A DNA stretch of 26,861 nucleotides from F1-120-MAGs023 sp038228615 (GCA_038228615.1 JBBRPC010000024.1:1-26861), one strand, 5' to 3'; shown: positions 1-8,084, counted from the first letter of the stretch. Made by a program: numbers and translations. The notes: generated by a model not told the origin, from the letters alone.

Positions 1-93
1 CACAGGTGCTGCGTCTCGAAGTTGCCGCCACGACTCGTAGGGCGATCGTTGGTATCGCGAGTCGTACGGATCCCAATGTGGCGCAGCATTCAT
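1..93 (-). CDS. Cytochrome P450, N-terminal fragment (cut by window edge)
   Basis: Minus-strand reading frame open from an ATG at 93-91 to the left edge, giving 31 residues. The peptide contains DPYDSRYQRSPYESWRQLRD followed by AAPV. This is the typical start of soluble bacterial P450s, where a D-P-Y dipeptide region and a W/Y-x-x-L-R-x-x-A-P-V segment come before the first beta sheet. No heme-binding part is in view, so the call rests on this N-terminal pattern alone. The start is supported by a TACAGT -10 element on the same strand 6 nt upstream (100-105), which suggests a leaderless transcript. It is divergent from the amidase, with about 52 bp between starts. It would be the third P450 in this window. 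An unrelated protein with a similar N-terminus cannot be excluded. Confidence 0.6.
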   Translation of the reverse strand, partial: MNAAPHWDPYDSRYQRSPYESWRQLRDAAPV

Positions 94-99
94 GCGCCC

Positions 100-105
100 A
101 CTGTA
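100..105 (-). promoter_or_regulatory. Putative -10 element (TACAGT) for the edge P450
   Basis: On the minus strand TACAGT (TANNNT type) lies 6 nt upstream of the ATG at 93. That spacing fits a transcript starting at or next to the start codon. Supports the start chosen for the partial P450; no clear -35 box was identified. Confidence 0.35.
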
Positions 106-145
106 CGCAATCGCAACGCCGCCGAATTTCTGGCAACATACAGCG

Positions 146-1555
146 ATGACGATGCCCACAGTGGTCGAAGCCGCGCACAAGATCCGTTCAGGCGAACTGA
201 CCGCCCGCGACCTTCTGCGACAATGTTTCGCAGCGATCGACGCGCACAATCCTTCCCTCAATGCCTTCGTCTTTCTTGATCGCGATGGCGCGCAGGCCGA
301 AGCCGATGAAGTCGACAAGGCGGTTGCTCGTGGCGAGACGGTCGGGCCTCTCGCCGGTGTTCCATTCGGCGTCAAGGACCTTGAGAATTGTGCAGGGATG
401 CCCACCACGCAGGGCTCACGCTGGTACGCAGGTCAGGGGCCCGTCGCGTTCAACGACATGCACGTGGATCGCTTGCGCGCTGCCGGCGCGATACCCATCG
501 GCAAAACCGCAGCGCCAGAATTCGGGACGTGGGCATACACCGCGAGTCCGGCGCTCGGCGTGACTCGCAATCCGTGGAATCCGCAGCGCACGCCGGGAGG
601 CTCAAGTGGCGGCTCGACCGCAGCGGTGAGCTCTGGCATGGTGTCATTTTGTACAGCGAGCGACGGCGGCGGATCGATCCGAACACCTGCCGGCTTCACT
701 GGTCTTGTCGGTTTGAAATGCACCTATGGCCGTATTCCTGGGTTCAACATCACGAAATTGTCGCAAAATGCAGTCGTCGGGTGTGTCACGAGCACTGTCG
801 CCGACCTCACCCTCTTGCTCGACATCATGGCCGGGCCTGATCGCCGCGACCGCACCTGCCTGCCTTCGTCGGGGGTGGTGTATAGCGAGGCCGCAGGGAC
901 ACTCGACGTGCGCGGACTGCGCGTGGCGTACACGGCGGATTTTGGGTTCGCGATCGTCGATCCCGAAGTTGCGCGGATCACCGAGCAGGCCGCGCGCGCG
1001 ATTGCGCACGCCGCCGGGCTCACTTGGGTCGACCGAGCGATCACGTTCGAGGATTGGGTTCCGACGTACGCCCGAATAGAAGGCGTCGACATGTTCATCG
1101 GACGTGACCGTTCATTGTGGGAGACTCGTCTGGATGAACTCGATCCGTTGGTGGCACCGGGTTGGCAGGCAGCGCAACGCGTGACGCTTCCCAAACTCGC
1201 AGCGATCTACAACGCTCGATTTCAATATGAACAGCTTGCCGCAGCCCTCTTCGACGACGTGGATATCGTCCTCAGCCCTACAGCCGCGATCACCGCGTTC
1301 GAGGCCGAAGGGCCGATGCCCACCACGATCTGCGGCGTCACAACACATGGCGGAATGGCAGTACCGCACGCGATGTTGGCAAACCTCGTCAATCTCCCGG
1401 CAATCAACATTCCGGCCGGAATACACAGCAACGGCATGCCGGTGGGTTTGCATCTCATGGCCGATCGCTACCGCGAAGACGTGTGCGTGCGTGTTGCCAC
1501 CATCGCCGAAGCGTCAATCCCCTGGCCTCGCCACGCCCCAGGATTCGACAACTAA
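146..1555 (+). CDS. Amidase (amidase signature family)
   Basis: Serine hydrolase of the amidase signature family, which hydrolyses carboxamides; cytosolic, no signal peptide. With the start at 146 (MTMPTVVEAAHKI) it has 469 residues, normal for the family. The Ser-cisSer-Lys triad is present: Lys77 in GVKDLEN, cis-Ser153 in the glycine-rich TPGGSSGGS segment, and nucleophile Ser177 in DGGGSIRTPAG. The 24-residue spacing between the serines matches GatA-type enzymes. The frame is open to an ATG at 92, but that extension does not look like amidase sequence; a second ATG at 152 is also possible, and no Shine-Dalgarno sequence decides between them. It stands alone on the plus strand, so GatA (which needs GatB/GatC neighbours) is less likely than a catabolic amidase. 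The substrate is not visible; mandelamide or other aryl-amide hydrolases belong to the same family. Confidence 0.9.
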   Translation: MTMPTVVEAAHKIRSGELTARDLLRQCFAAIDAHNPSLNAFVFLDRDGAQAEADEVDKAVARGETVGPLAGVPFGVKDLENCAGMPTTQGSRWYAGQGPVAFNDMHVDRLRAAGAIPIGKTAAPEFGTWAYTASPALGVTRNPWNPQRTPGGSSGGSTAAVSSGMVSFCTASDGGGSIRTPAGFTGLVGLKCTYGRIPGFNITKLSQNAVVGCVTSTVADLTLLLDIMAGPDRRDRTCLPSSGVVYSEAAGTLDVRGLRVAYTADFGFAIVDPEVARITEQAARAIAHAAGLTWVDRAITFEDWVPTYARIEGVDMFIGRDRSLWETRLDELDPLVAPGWQAAQRVTLPKLAAIYNARFQYEQLAAALFDDVDIVLSPTAAITAFEAEGPMPTTICGVTTHGGMAVPHAMLANLVNLPAINIPAGIHSNGMPVGLHLMADRYREDVCVRVATIAEASIPWPRHAPGFDN

Positions 1556-1584
1556 TGCGAACCACCCACCACCCGCGGTTGTCG

Positions 1585-1614
1585 GAGCGACCGAGGCGAG
1601 CGAAGCGAGCGAGT
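1585..1614. repeat. GCGA-rich imperfect repeat
   Basis: Short purine-rich block in the 165 bp gap after the amidase, made of reiterated GAGCGA/GCGA units (core GGCGAGCGAAGCGAGCGAG). It has no good hairpin and no T-run, so it is not a convincing terminator. It resembles the dispersed GCGA-type intergenic repeats seen in high-GC genomes; only a whole-genome count can tell whether it is a repeat family. Confidence 0.4.
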
Positions 1615-1662
1615 CGGCGCGCAGACATCTCGCAGCGCCGGGCGAAGCAGGCGCCATATACA

Positions 1663-1689
1663 CGTCACATTTTGGGTAGCGGCGTCGTC
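1663..1689 (+). promoter_or_regulatory. Candidate ECF41-type sigma promoter
   Basis: CGTCACA (1663-1669), 16 nt, then CGTC (1686-1689); another CGTC overlaps at 1683. From memory, the consensus recognised by ECF41 sigma factors is TGTCACA, about 16 nt, CGTC, so this is one mismatch away. It lies about 30 bp upstream of the flavoprotein start, and that gene is followed directly by the ECF41-like sigma gene, the arrangement expected for autoregulation. Confidence 0.55.
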
Positions 1690-1720
1690 TTAGTTATGAA
1701 GCTGACGGAAGGAATGTGAG

Positions 1721-2938
1721 ATGACCAAGCGAATCATTGTGGTTGGTGGTGGTTGGGCGGGCCTGAGTGCCGCAGCGACCGCCGCGAGCGCAGGAGCCGA
1801 AGTGATCTTGCTTGAGGCGCGCAGCGAACTCGGTGGTCGTGCACGGACCGAGACCTTCGATGGCTTCCTGTTCAACCAGGGCGCGCATGCCTTATACGCG
1901 GCGTTCGAGGGCATGAAGGTCTTGCAAGGTCTCGGCATCACCCCGCGCGGAAGCAAGCCACCGCTGCGCGGCTACGGAAGGCTGCGCGGCAAGGTCGGGC
2001 TCATGCCAGGCACGCCGATGGATTCAATTCGCTCGCCGATGATCGATCTCACAACAAAGTTTCATCTTGGAAAGTTGCTTGCCAACCCAAAAAAGGTGTT
2101 GAAGAAGAACACCGAGCACCTTTCGATGCAACAGTGGATCGAAGCACAAACGGCAGATACCGATGCACGACTCATCGTCGCGATGGCTGCGCGCACTGCC
2201 ACGTACCTCGACGACATGAACACGATCGCGGCCAGCGTTGCCGTTCCGCAAATGATTGGCGCGCTGACCGACGGCGTGCTCTATCTCGATGGTGGTTGGC
2301 AACAGATTGTCGATGCACTTCGCGGTGTTGCGATCTCTGCCGGAGCAAAGATCGATACTGATGCAAAGGTCGATTCCATCGACGAACTTGACGACTGCGA
2401 CGCCGTGATCCTCGCTTCCGGCGGTCCGACACATGCGGCGAAACTCCTCGGTGAGCGTTCGAAAGTTATCTCGCATTGGGTGACGCAAGCTCAACCCGTT
2501 TTTGCGTCGAGCCTCGATCTCGGGCTCCGTCAATTGCCGGTCCCGGAACGACGGTTTTGTCTCGCGGTCGAAGACCCCCTCTATCTCTCGACGCATACCC
2601 CGACGGCTGCGCTCGCACCCCATGGCGGTGAAGTGGTCCACATGCTTCGGTACGGCGATTCCCCTGGCGACCCAAGAGCCGAGATGGAACAGCTGCTCGA
2701 TGATGCGCAGCCAGGTTGGCGCTCCGAAGTTGTCGCGCAACGGTACGCAAAACGTTGGGTGGTGGCTCATGATCGTCCCGCGCCGGAACGGGGCCCCCTT
2801 GCGAACAGGCCGAGGCCCTCGATTCCCGACTGCGACAACGTGTTCGTCGCGGGCGATTGGGTTGGAGCGCACGGGTTGCTTGGCGATGCCGCGCTCGCGA
2901 GTGGTCGCGACGCGGCGCTGGCTGCGCTCGCAACATAG
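1721..2938 (+). CDS. FAD-dependent amine oxidase/phytoene desaturase-like oxidoreductase
   Basis: 405-residue flavoprotein of the NAD(P)/FAD-binding superfamily that includes phytoene desaturases, protoporphyrinogen oxidases and amine oxidases. The N-terminal Rossmann fold is clear: VVGGGWAGLS (GxGxxG, Gly9-Gly14), the acidic ribose-binding Glu32, and the GGRA motif at 38-41. A C-terminal FAD motif is also present (NVFVAGDWVG, then GLLGDAALASGRDAAL). No signal peptide. ATG at 1721 follows a GGAAGG Shine-Dalgarno region. The sigma gene begins 7 bp after the stop, so the two are very probably co-transcribed. ECF41 sigma genes are known to sit beside carboxymuconolactone decarboxylase, oxidoreductase or epimerase genes, and this gene fits the oxidoreductase role. 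The substrate is unknown. Confidence 0.85.
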   Translation: MTKRIIVVGGGWAGLSAAATAASAGAEVILLEARSELGGRARTETFDGFLFNQGAHALYAAFEGMKVLQGLGITPRGSKPPLRGYGRLRGKVGLMPGTPMDSIRSPMIDLTTKFHLGKLLANPKKVLKKNTEHLSMQQWIEAQTADTDARLIVAMAARTATYLDDMNTIAASVAVPQMIGALTDGVLYLDGGWQQIVDALRGVAISAGAKIDTDAKVDSIDELDDCDAVILASGGPTHAAKLLGERSKVISHWVTQAQPVFASSLDLGLRQLPVPERRFCLAVEDPLYLSTHTPTAALAPHGGEVVHMLRYGDSPGDPRAEMEQLLDDAQPGWRSEVVAQRYAKRWVVAHDRPAPERGPLANRPRPSIPDCDNVFVAGDWVGAHGLLGDAALASGRDAALAALAT

Positions 2939-2945
2939 CGGTGTC

Positions 2946-3830
2946 ATGGACGCAACCACCACGTTTGAACTCCATCGTGATCGCCTGTTTGGGGTTGCAT
3001 ACAGAATGACGGGAAGCGTCGCTGACGCGTTCGATATTTGCCAGGACGCCTGGTTCAGATGGCAAACGGTCGACGTCGCAACTGTCGACAATGCCGAAGC
3101 GTTCCTTGTACGTGTCGCGACACGGCTCGCGATCGACCGGGCACGTTCCGCGCAGTCGAGGCGCGAAACCTATGTCGGCCCATATCTTCCCGAGCCAATC
3201 GTCGGCGGCGAGGCGAACGGACCCGAAGCGGCGGCGATACTCGCTGATTCGATGACGTTTGCATTTCTCGTTGTACTCGACGAACTGTCACCGATCGAAC
3301 GCGCCGTGTTCTTGCTCCACGACGTGTTCGGCTATTCGTTTGATGAAATCGCGCTCAGCGTCGATCGTGCCGCACCTGCCTGTCGACAAATCGCGAGCCG
3401 AACTCGCAAACGGATCGACCAGCATTCAGTGGAGCTCCGCCGTGTCACAGGGACAGAAGAAGAGGCTTTGATCGCAGAACTGATTCGCAAAACTGCTTCA
3501 GGCGATATCACTGGTTTGATGACGATGCTCGCGCCCGACGTTGTTCAGCTCGATGACGCTGGCGCGCTGCGCAGGGCAGCCCGCTATCCGATCGTCGGAC
3601 GAGAACGTGTCGCTCGTTTCATGGTGAACCTCACGAAGCGAAACATTCCCGGAATTACGTTCGAAACGACGGTGGTGAACGGTACGACCGGGATCTTGTT
3701 CCGTCTCCACGGCGAGCCCAATATGGTGATCAACTTTGCGTTCTCACCCGATCGACTAGTGCGACGCATCTTCGTGCAACTCAATCATGACAAGCTGCAG
3801 CACTTGGCGCCATCGGGGCGGACGGAGTAG
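2946..3830 (+). CDS. sigJ: ECF sigma factor, SigJ/ECF41 type with fused SnoaL-like domain
   Basis: 294-residue extracytoplasmic-function sigma factor. Region 2 is at about 8-68 (RDRLFGVAYRMTGSVADAFD onward), region 4 at about 112-158 (LDELSPIERAVFLLHDVFGY, then a helix-turn-helix), and a SnoaL/NTF2-like domain at about 172-294. ECF41 hallmarks are visible: YLPEP at 80-84 in the linker (usually WLPEP), a degenerate DGGGK region (DDAGALRRA, 203-211) and NHDKLQHL at 280-287 (usually NPDKL). In this family the C-terminal domain is reported to control activity in place of a separate anti-sigma factor, and no anti-sigma gene is seen here. The reading frame is open far upstream inside the flavoprotein gene, but the ATG at 2946 is where sigma homology begins. 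Convergent with the cyclase gene (15 bp gap). Confidence 0.9.
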   Translation: MDATTTFELHRDRLFGVAYRMTGSVADAFDICQDAWFRWQTVDVATVDNAEAFLVRVATRLAIDRARSAQSRRETYVGPYLPEPIVGGEANGPEAAAILADSMTFAFLVVLDELSPIERAVFLLHDVFGYSFDEIALSVDRAAPACRQIASRTRKRIDQHSVELRRVTGTEEEALIAELIRKTASGDITGLMTMLAPDVVQLDDAGALRRAARYPIVGRERVARFMVNLTKRNIPGITFETTVVNGTTGILFRLHGEPNMVINFAFSPDRLVRRIFVQLNHDKLQHLAPSGRTE

Positions 3831-3845
3831 CCCGATCTACAAGCC

Positions 3846-4772
3846 TTACTTAATTGCAGTCGGCGCGACGGGACCTCCGACTGCGTGGGTGAATGGCAAT
3901 GGAGTCGCGGTGAGCAGGAAATCGTATTGACCGTCGAGCGCGCAGTCGGCGGCGAGCGCATCGAGCGCCCAGTTCTGTCCTTGGGCCAAACCAATGTCGC
4001 GCAGGTGAATCATGTGCACGGCGAGGTTCGCAGCAGGATTCTCAGCGGGATAGTTCTCGAATACGAGTGTGTCGGTCGCGACGCCGGCCACATCATGATC
4101 GCGGATCCACTGAATTGATTTCGGCGACAGTCCGGCTGATGGAAAGGAATAGTGCAGCTTTTCGCCGACATTCAACCAATGCATCCATCCCGTGCGCACA
4201 CACACAATGTCGCCGGATAGCACAGTCACGCCGGCCATAGCGGCTGCTGCATCAAGATCGTCGCCGGTGATGGGATAACCGTCTTCGAGGTATTCGCGTT
4301 CATGCACACGAGCGACATCGAGCAACACACCGCGCGTCGCGATGGCTCCGTACTGATCGATGCCGAGTTCGACGCTCCCTGCATCGGTAATTGTGGAGCT
4401 TGATAAGCCGTTGTACAACAGACCGTCATAGCTGACATGCGCCAACGCGTCCCAATGCGTCGCAGATTGCATGCCCATCTCAACCGCATCGTCGCTCGTG
4501 GTGAAATCACTCTTGTCGCCGGTCATCGATTCATCGATGGCAATCATCGTGCGCGTTGGATTCGTGCGCCCTGGAATGAAGCCGAGTTGTGGACCATTTT
4601 CGTTGAACGGCATCGCGAGTGAGAACACCTTGGCTTGACGGGCGGCCGCGATGCCCCGCTTGACGGCCGCATCGTCAATGAGGTTGAGCGTCCCGCGGCG
4701 GTCGTCGACACCCCAACGCCCCCAGTTCGAGACCTTCTGGCCAAGCGCAATCAGTTCGTTCGGCAACGCCAT
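3846..4772 (-). CDS. Cyclase/kynurenine formamidase-like metal hydrolase
   Basis: 308-residue protein of the cyclase family (kynurenine formamidase-like, polyketide-cyclase-like). These are metal-dependent enzymes that hydrolyse amides or esters, or cyclise. The metal-binding region is QSATHWDALAHVSYDG at about 103-118, with His106, Asp108 and His112 as the likely ligands in an HxGTHxDxxxH-type motif; its first part is degenerate (QSATH in place of HxGTH). The N-terminal NWGRWGVDDRRGTLNLI is typical of the larger bacterial members. Starts further upstream exist (ATG 4796, TTG 4853), but the ATG at 4772 has a GGGAG Shine-Dalgarno 6 nt before it and matches where the family usually begins. Divergent from the methyltransferase. 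The substrate is not predictable from sequence. Confidence 0.85.
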   Translation of the reverse strand: MALPNELIALGQKVSNWGRWGVDDRRGTLNLIDDAAVKRGIAAARQAKVFSLAMPFNENGPQLGFIPGRTNPTRTMIAIDESMTGDKSDFTTSDDAVEMGMQSATHWDALAHVSYDGLLYNGLSSSTITDAGSVELGIDQYGAIATRGVLLDVARVHEREYLEDGYPITGDDLDAAAAMAGVTVLSGDIVCVRTGWMHWLNVGEKLHYSFPSAGLSPKSIQWIRDHDVAGVATDTLVFENYPAENPAANLAVHMIHLRDIGLAQGQNWALDALAADCALDGQYDFLLTATPLPFTHAVGGPVAPTAIK

Positions 4773-4858
4773 ATTTTGCTCCCGCGCCAATGTCATTTCA
4801 GCGACGGCACCGTAGCCGGATCGTTTACTCTGCTGCAGTCTGAGTAGCGGCAAACGGA

Positions 4859-5686
4859 ATGGAGAGCTACGCGTTGGCTGCGATGGATCCCAGAACCGAT
4901 AAGGACCGTCTCACCGGAGCGGCATACGGAACTTCACAACCGCTGCGCCAACGAATCCGCCTCTACGACTTCGCGGTGCACCAGATGGATCTGCGCGAGT
5001 GGGTGCTAGATCAGCTTTCCCTTCCGCGCGACGCAACAGTGCTCGACGTCGGGTGTGGTCCTGGCATGTACCTGCGAGCAACCCGCAATCGCTCTTCGGA
5101 CGCCCGTGTTTTCGGTTGTGACATCTCTTTCGGAATGGCGGGTGAAGCCTCGCGTCACGCTCCAACGATCGTGGCTGACGCAACCATGCTCCCAGTGCCT
5201 TCGGCGTCTGTCGACGTCCTGATCGCAGCGCACATGCTGTACCACGTCGGCGATATTGACGCAGCGCTTGGCGAGTTTTCCCGCTGTATCGCAGCCGGTG
5301 GTACGGCCGCCATTGTCTTGAACGGCGACCGGCACCTGATTGAGATCTTCGAACTCCTGCGTCAAGCGGTTGCGCAGGCTGGAGGAATTGCCCCCGTACC
5401 AGAGCGGACATTCGAACGCGCACGACTGCTCAATTCTCGGCCACTCGTGGAGCGCCACTTTCAACATGTGACGATCCGCGAGTTCGGCGACGACATCATC
5501 GTTTCCGACGCTGACGTCGTCGTTGACTACATCGCGAGCATGGAATCCCTCTACGGGCCGATCGTGGATGCCGTGTGGCCCGACGTGCTCGCCGCCACGC
5601 GCGCAATTGTCGAAGGCCACATTTCGCGTCACGGTACTTGGAACACCAGCAACCACGGTGGGGTCATCCTCGCGAGCAACCCGTAG
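4859..5686 (+). CDS. Class I SAM-dependent methyltransferase
   Basis: 275-residue cytosolic methyltransferase of the UbiE/Methyltransf_11 type. SAM-binding motif I is VLDVGCGPGMYL at 61-72. It is followed by FGCDISFGMAGEA (the acidic residue after strand beta2 that contacts the ribose), a motif around VADATMLPVPSASVDV, and HMLYHVGD at the usual post-motif II position. Start at ATG 4859; an in-frame ATG at 4883 is an alternative, and neither has a strong ribosome binding site. The helicase starts 9 bp after the stop, so the two may share a transcript. Whether it methylates a small molecule or RNA is not clear. Proximity to an RNA helicase suggests but does not show an RNA-related role. Confidence 0.85.
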   Translation: MESYALAAMDPRTDKDRLTGAAYGTSQPLRQRIRLYDFAVHQMDLREWVLDQLSLPRDATVLDVGCGPGMYLRATRNRSSDARVFGCDISFGMAGEASRHAPTIVADATMLPVPSASVDVLIAAHMLYHVGDIDAALGEFSRCIAAGGTAAIVLNGDRHLIEIFELLRQAVAQAGGIAPVPERTFERARLLNSRPLVERHFQHVTIREFGDDIIVSDADVVVDYIASMESLYGPIVDAVWPDVLAATRAIVEGHISRHGTWNTSNHGGVILASNP

Positions 5687-5695
5687 CCTGCACCA

Positions 5696-7609
5696 ATGGA
5701 CGAGCCCGAAATTGACGCAGCAACCTCGGGCTTTGGCGGGCTTGGGTTGATCGATGAGCTCACTCGATCACTTGCAGAACTCGGTTACGAAGAACCCACG
5801 CCGATCCAAGCAGAGTCCATCAAGCATCTCCTAGCTGGCCGCGATCTCCTTGGGCAAGCAGCAACCGGGACTGGAAAAACGGCGGCGTTCGCGTTGCCGA
5901 TGCTGCAACGCCTCGCCACAGAGAGCGACGGGGCCGATCGCACCGCGCCCGGAGCATTGATTCTGGTCCCGACACGCGAGCTCGCGATGCAGGTCTCCGA
6001 GGCGGTGCACCGCTATGGCCGACACCTCGGTACCCGCGTATTGCCTGTGTTCGGCGGACAGCCGATCGGTCGCCAATTACACGCGCTCAAACGCGGCGTC
6101 GATGTGGTGGTGGCAACACCCGGACGGGCAATCGACCATATCAACCGCGGAACACTCGTGCTCGACAACATCGCCATGGTGGTGCTCGACGAAGCCGATG
6201 AAATGTTCGACATGGGTTTCGCCGAAGATATCGAGACGATCCTCGAGGGCGTTCCCAGCGCTCGCCAGACGGTGCTGTTTTCGGCGACGATGCCGTCGCG
6301 AATCAATGGCGTCGCTCGCCGCCATCTTGACAATCCTGTCAAGATCGAAATCGAACGAACCACCCGCGACGAGGCCGGCATGCCGCTCGTTCGTCAACGC
6401 GCATACATCGTGCCGCGCGCCCATAAGCCTGCTGCGCTCGCGCGCGTCCTCGATGTGGAATCACCCGCCGCAACACTGGTGTTTTGTCGCACGCGCATCG
6501 AGGTCGACGAGTTGACGCAAACCCTCAACGGGCGTGGCTATCGGGCCGAAGCTCTCCACGGCGGCATGAGTCAAGATCAGCGAGACCGCGTCATGCATCG
6601 GCTCCGCAACGCCAGCGCCGAACTTCTCGTCGCGACCGACGTCGCGGCGCGGGGCCTCGACATCGATCAGCTCACGCACGTCATCAACTACGACGTTCCT
6701 TCGGCACCGGAAGCCTACGTACATCGGATCGGTCGCGTCGGTCGCGCCGGACGCGAAGGCGTCGCGATCACCCTTGCCGAACCCCGAGAGCACCGCATGC
6801 TCAAAAACATCGAACGCTTGACGAAGCAACGCATCACGTTCGAAAAGGTTCCGACAGTCGCCGATCTGCGAACGCTTCGAATGGCGATGACGCAGGCGAC
6901 GCTTCGCGAGACCATCATTGAAGGTGAACTCGATCGTTTCCGTGCGGTCGTCGAGGCGCTCTCCGATGAATTCGACGTGATGGAGGTCGCGCTTGCCGCG
7001 GTCAAGATCGCGCATGAGTCAGGTGGCGCCGAAGCCGATCAGGACGACATTCCCGAATTCGACCCACGCGACGACCGCGACCGGAAGCCAAACAATTTCA
7101 AGTCGAACGCCAAATCAACCGGAAAGTCAGCCGGGAGATCCGGTAAGAGTGGCGGCGATTGGCGCGACAACACGAGTGAGGCTGGCCAGCCTCGCAAGGC
7201 GCGCAGCGGCGAGAAGAAGTCAAAAGATGACGACCGCGCATCGCGCGGTCAGCGAGATCGAGGCCGTTCCGACACCACAACGCAAGATCGCGGGAGTAGC
7301 CGCGGAGACGGTTGGGGCGATGGCCGGGGCCGTGGTGAGGATCGCCGACCGCGGCCGTCGTCGGAGGGGATGGTTCGGCTGTTCGTTGGTGCAGGCAGGA
7401 TCGCCGGAGTTCGTCCAAAGGATCTCGTCGGCGCGATCGCCAACGAATCGGGGCTCAGCGGCCGCGAAATTGGGGCGATCGAGATCGCCGATCGGTTCTC
7501 ACTGGTCGAGATTCCGGAATCGTCGGCAAACGAAGTCATCGCCGCGCTCAAAAAGACCCGAATCAAAGGGGACCGCGCCACCGTTCGTCTCGAACGAGAC
7601 CGCACCTAG
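5696..7609 (+). CDS. deaD: DEAD-box ATP-dependent RNA helicase (DeaD/CsdA type)
   Basis: 637-residue ATP-dependent RNA helicase, probably acting in ribosome assembly, mRNA decay or cold adaptation. Superfamily 2 motifs appear in order: Q motif (GYEEPTPIQ, 30-38), I AATGTGKT (55-62), Ia PTRELA (92-97), Ib TPGR (141-144), II DEAD (165-168), III SAT (196-198), IV TLVFCRTR, V ATDVAARGLD and VI HRIGRVGRAGR (343-353). After the core comes a dimerisation-like helical region, then a long low-complexity basic/acidic linker (about 455-558, rich in K, S, R, G, D). Last is a DbpA/CsdA RNA-binding domain (559-637, starting MVRLFVGAGRIAGV). That tail places it with DeaD/CsdA rather than RhlE. Start ATG 5696, 9 bp after the methyltransferase. 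Confidence 0.95.
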   Translation: MDEPEIDAATSGFGGLGLIDELTRSLAELGYEEPTPIQAESIKHLLAGRDLLGQAATGTGKTAAFALPMLQRLATESDGADRTAPGALILVPTRELAMQVSEAVHRYGRHLGTRVLPVFGGQPIGRQLHALKRGVDVVVATPGRAIDHINRGTLVLDNIAMVVLDEADEMFDMGFAEDIETILEGVPSARQTVLFSATMPSRINGVARRHLDNPVKIEIERTTRDEAGMPLVRQRAYIVPRAHKPAALARVLDVESPAATLVFCRTRIEVDELTQTLNGRGYRAEALHGGMSQDQRDRVMHRLRNASAELLVATDVAARGLDIDQLTHVINYDVPSAPEAYVHRIGRVGRAGREGVAITLAEPREHRMLKNIERLTKQRITFEKVPTVADLRTLRMAMTQATLRETIIEGELDRFRAVVEALSDEFDVMEVALAAVKIAHESGGAEADQDDIPEFDPRDDRDRKPNNFKSNAKSTGKSAGRSGKSGGDWRDNTSEAGQPRKARSGEKKSKDDDRASRGQRDRGRSDTTTQDRGSSRGDGWGDGRGRGEDRRPRPSSEGMVRLFVGAGRIAGVRPKDLVGAIANESGLSGREIGAIEIADRFSLVEIPESSANEVIAALKKTRIKGDRATVRLERDRT

Positions 7610-7615
7610 TTCCTA

Positions 7616-7621
7616 TACCAT
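7616..7621 (+). promoter_or_regulatory. Putative -10 element (TACCAT), leaderless start
   Basis: TACCAT (TANNNT) ends 7 nt before the GTG start at 7629; an overlapping TATACC is at 7614-7619. The 19 bp gap after the helicase stop leaves no room for a normal leader. This suggests a leaderless SRPBCC transcript independent of the helicase. Confidence 0.4.
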
Positions 7622-7628
7622 CTGAACT

Positions 7629-8084
7629 GTGAGCGACGTCGAAACAGTTGAGCGATTCATTCCTGCAACACCCGAGGCGATCTTCGCGCTCGTCGCGAAC
7701 CCAAAACGCCACCACGAAATCGACGGCTCCGGGACGGTACGAGAAGCTCAGGACACGCCGGAAACACTGCAGCTCGGCAGTACATTCGGCATGCACATGA
7801 AAATGGGCATCCCCTATTCCATGGTGAGCAAGGTGATTGAGTTCGAACCGAACCGTCGCATTGCTTGGCAGACCGCGCCACCAAGCAAAATCGGCGCGAT
7901 GCTCGCGGGCGGGCGAATCTGGCGCTACGAACTTGAGCCCTCCGAAGGAGGCACGATCGTGCGCGAGAGCTGGGACATCAGCCAAGAAAAGGTCAAGGCG
8001 ATCGTTGCGCCGGCGCGCAAAAAGACGATCAAGGCGATGACCGACACACTCGAACGCATCGAGACACTCCTCGCAACGCCGTGA
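7629..8084 (+). CDS. SRPBCC (START/Bet v1-like) family protein
   Basis: 151-residue protein with the helix-grip fold pattern of the polyketide cyclase/dehydrase-like SRPBCC group. It opens with TVERFIPATPEAIFALVANP, continues with a DGSGTV strand and RIAWQTAP, then RYELEPSEGGTIVRESWD, and ends in a long C-terminal helix (KAMTDTLERIETLL). Such proteins bind hydrophobic ligands in a central cavity; some act as lyases or cyclases, and most actinobacterial members are uncharacterised. GTG start at 7629, no Shine-Dalgarno, -10 element directly upstream. A second SRPBCC protein of the same length class is at 10986-11438. Cytosolic; no signal peptide or membrane segment. Confidence 0.8.
   Translation: MSDVETVERFIPATPEAIFALVANPKRHHEIDGSGTVREAQDTPETLQLGSTFGMHMKMGIPYSMVSKVIEFEPNRRIAWQTAPPSKIGAMLAGGRIWRYELEPSEGGTIVRESWDISQEKVKAIVAPARKKTIKAMTDTLERIETLLATP

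Noticed and set aside
30..65. Inverted repeat ACGACTC...GAGTCGT with an inner GCGAT...ATCGC stem
   Set aside because: It lies inside the coding frame of the partial P450 and has no T-run; more likely chance within codons than a terminator or attenuator.
2502..2945. Upstream extension of the sigma-factor frame inside the flavoprotein gene
   Set aside because: The extension is low in family-like sequence; sigma region 2 homology starts at the ATG at 2946.
2024..3091. Long minus-strand open frame (355 codons) opposite the flavoprotein and sigma genes
   Set aside because: No domain pattern, arginine/cysteine-rich composition typical of a shadow frame, and both plus-strand genes have clear family motifs.
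3443..3449. Exact TGTCACA, the recalled ECF41 -35 element, inside the sigma gene
   Set aside because: Within coding sequence and without a CGTC about 16 nt downstream.
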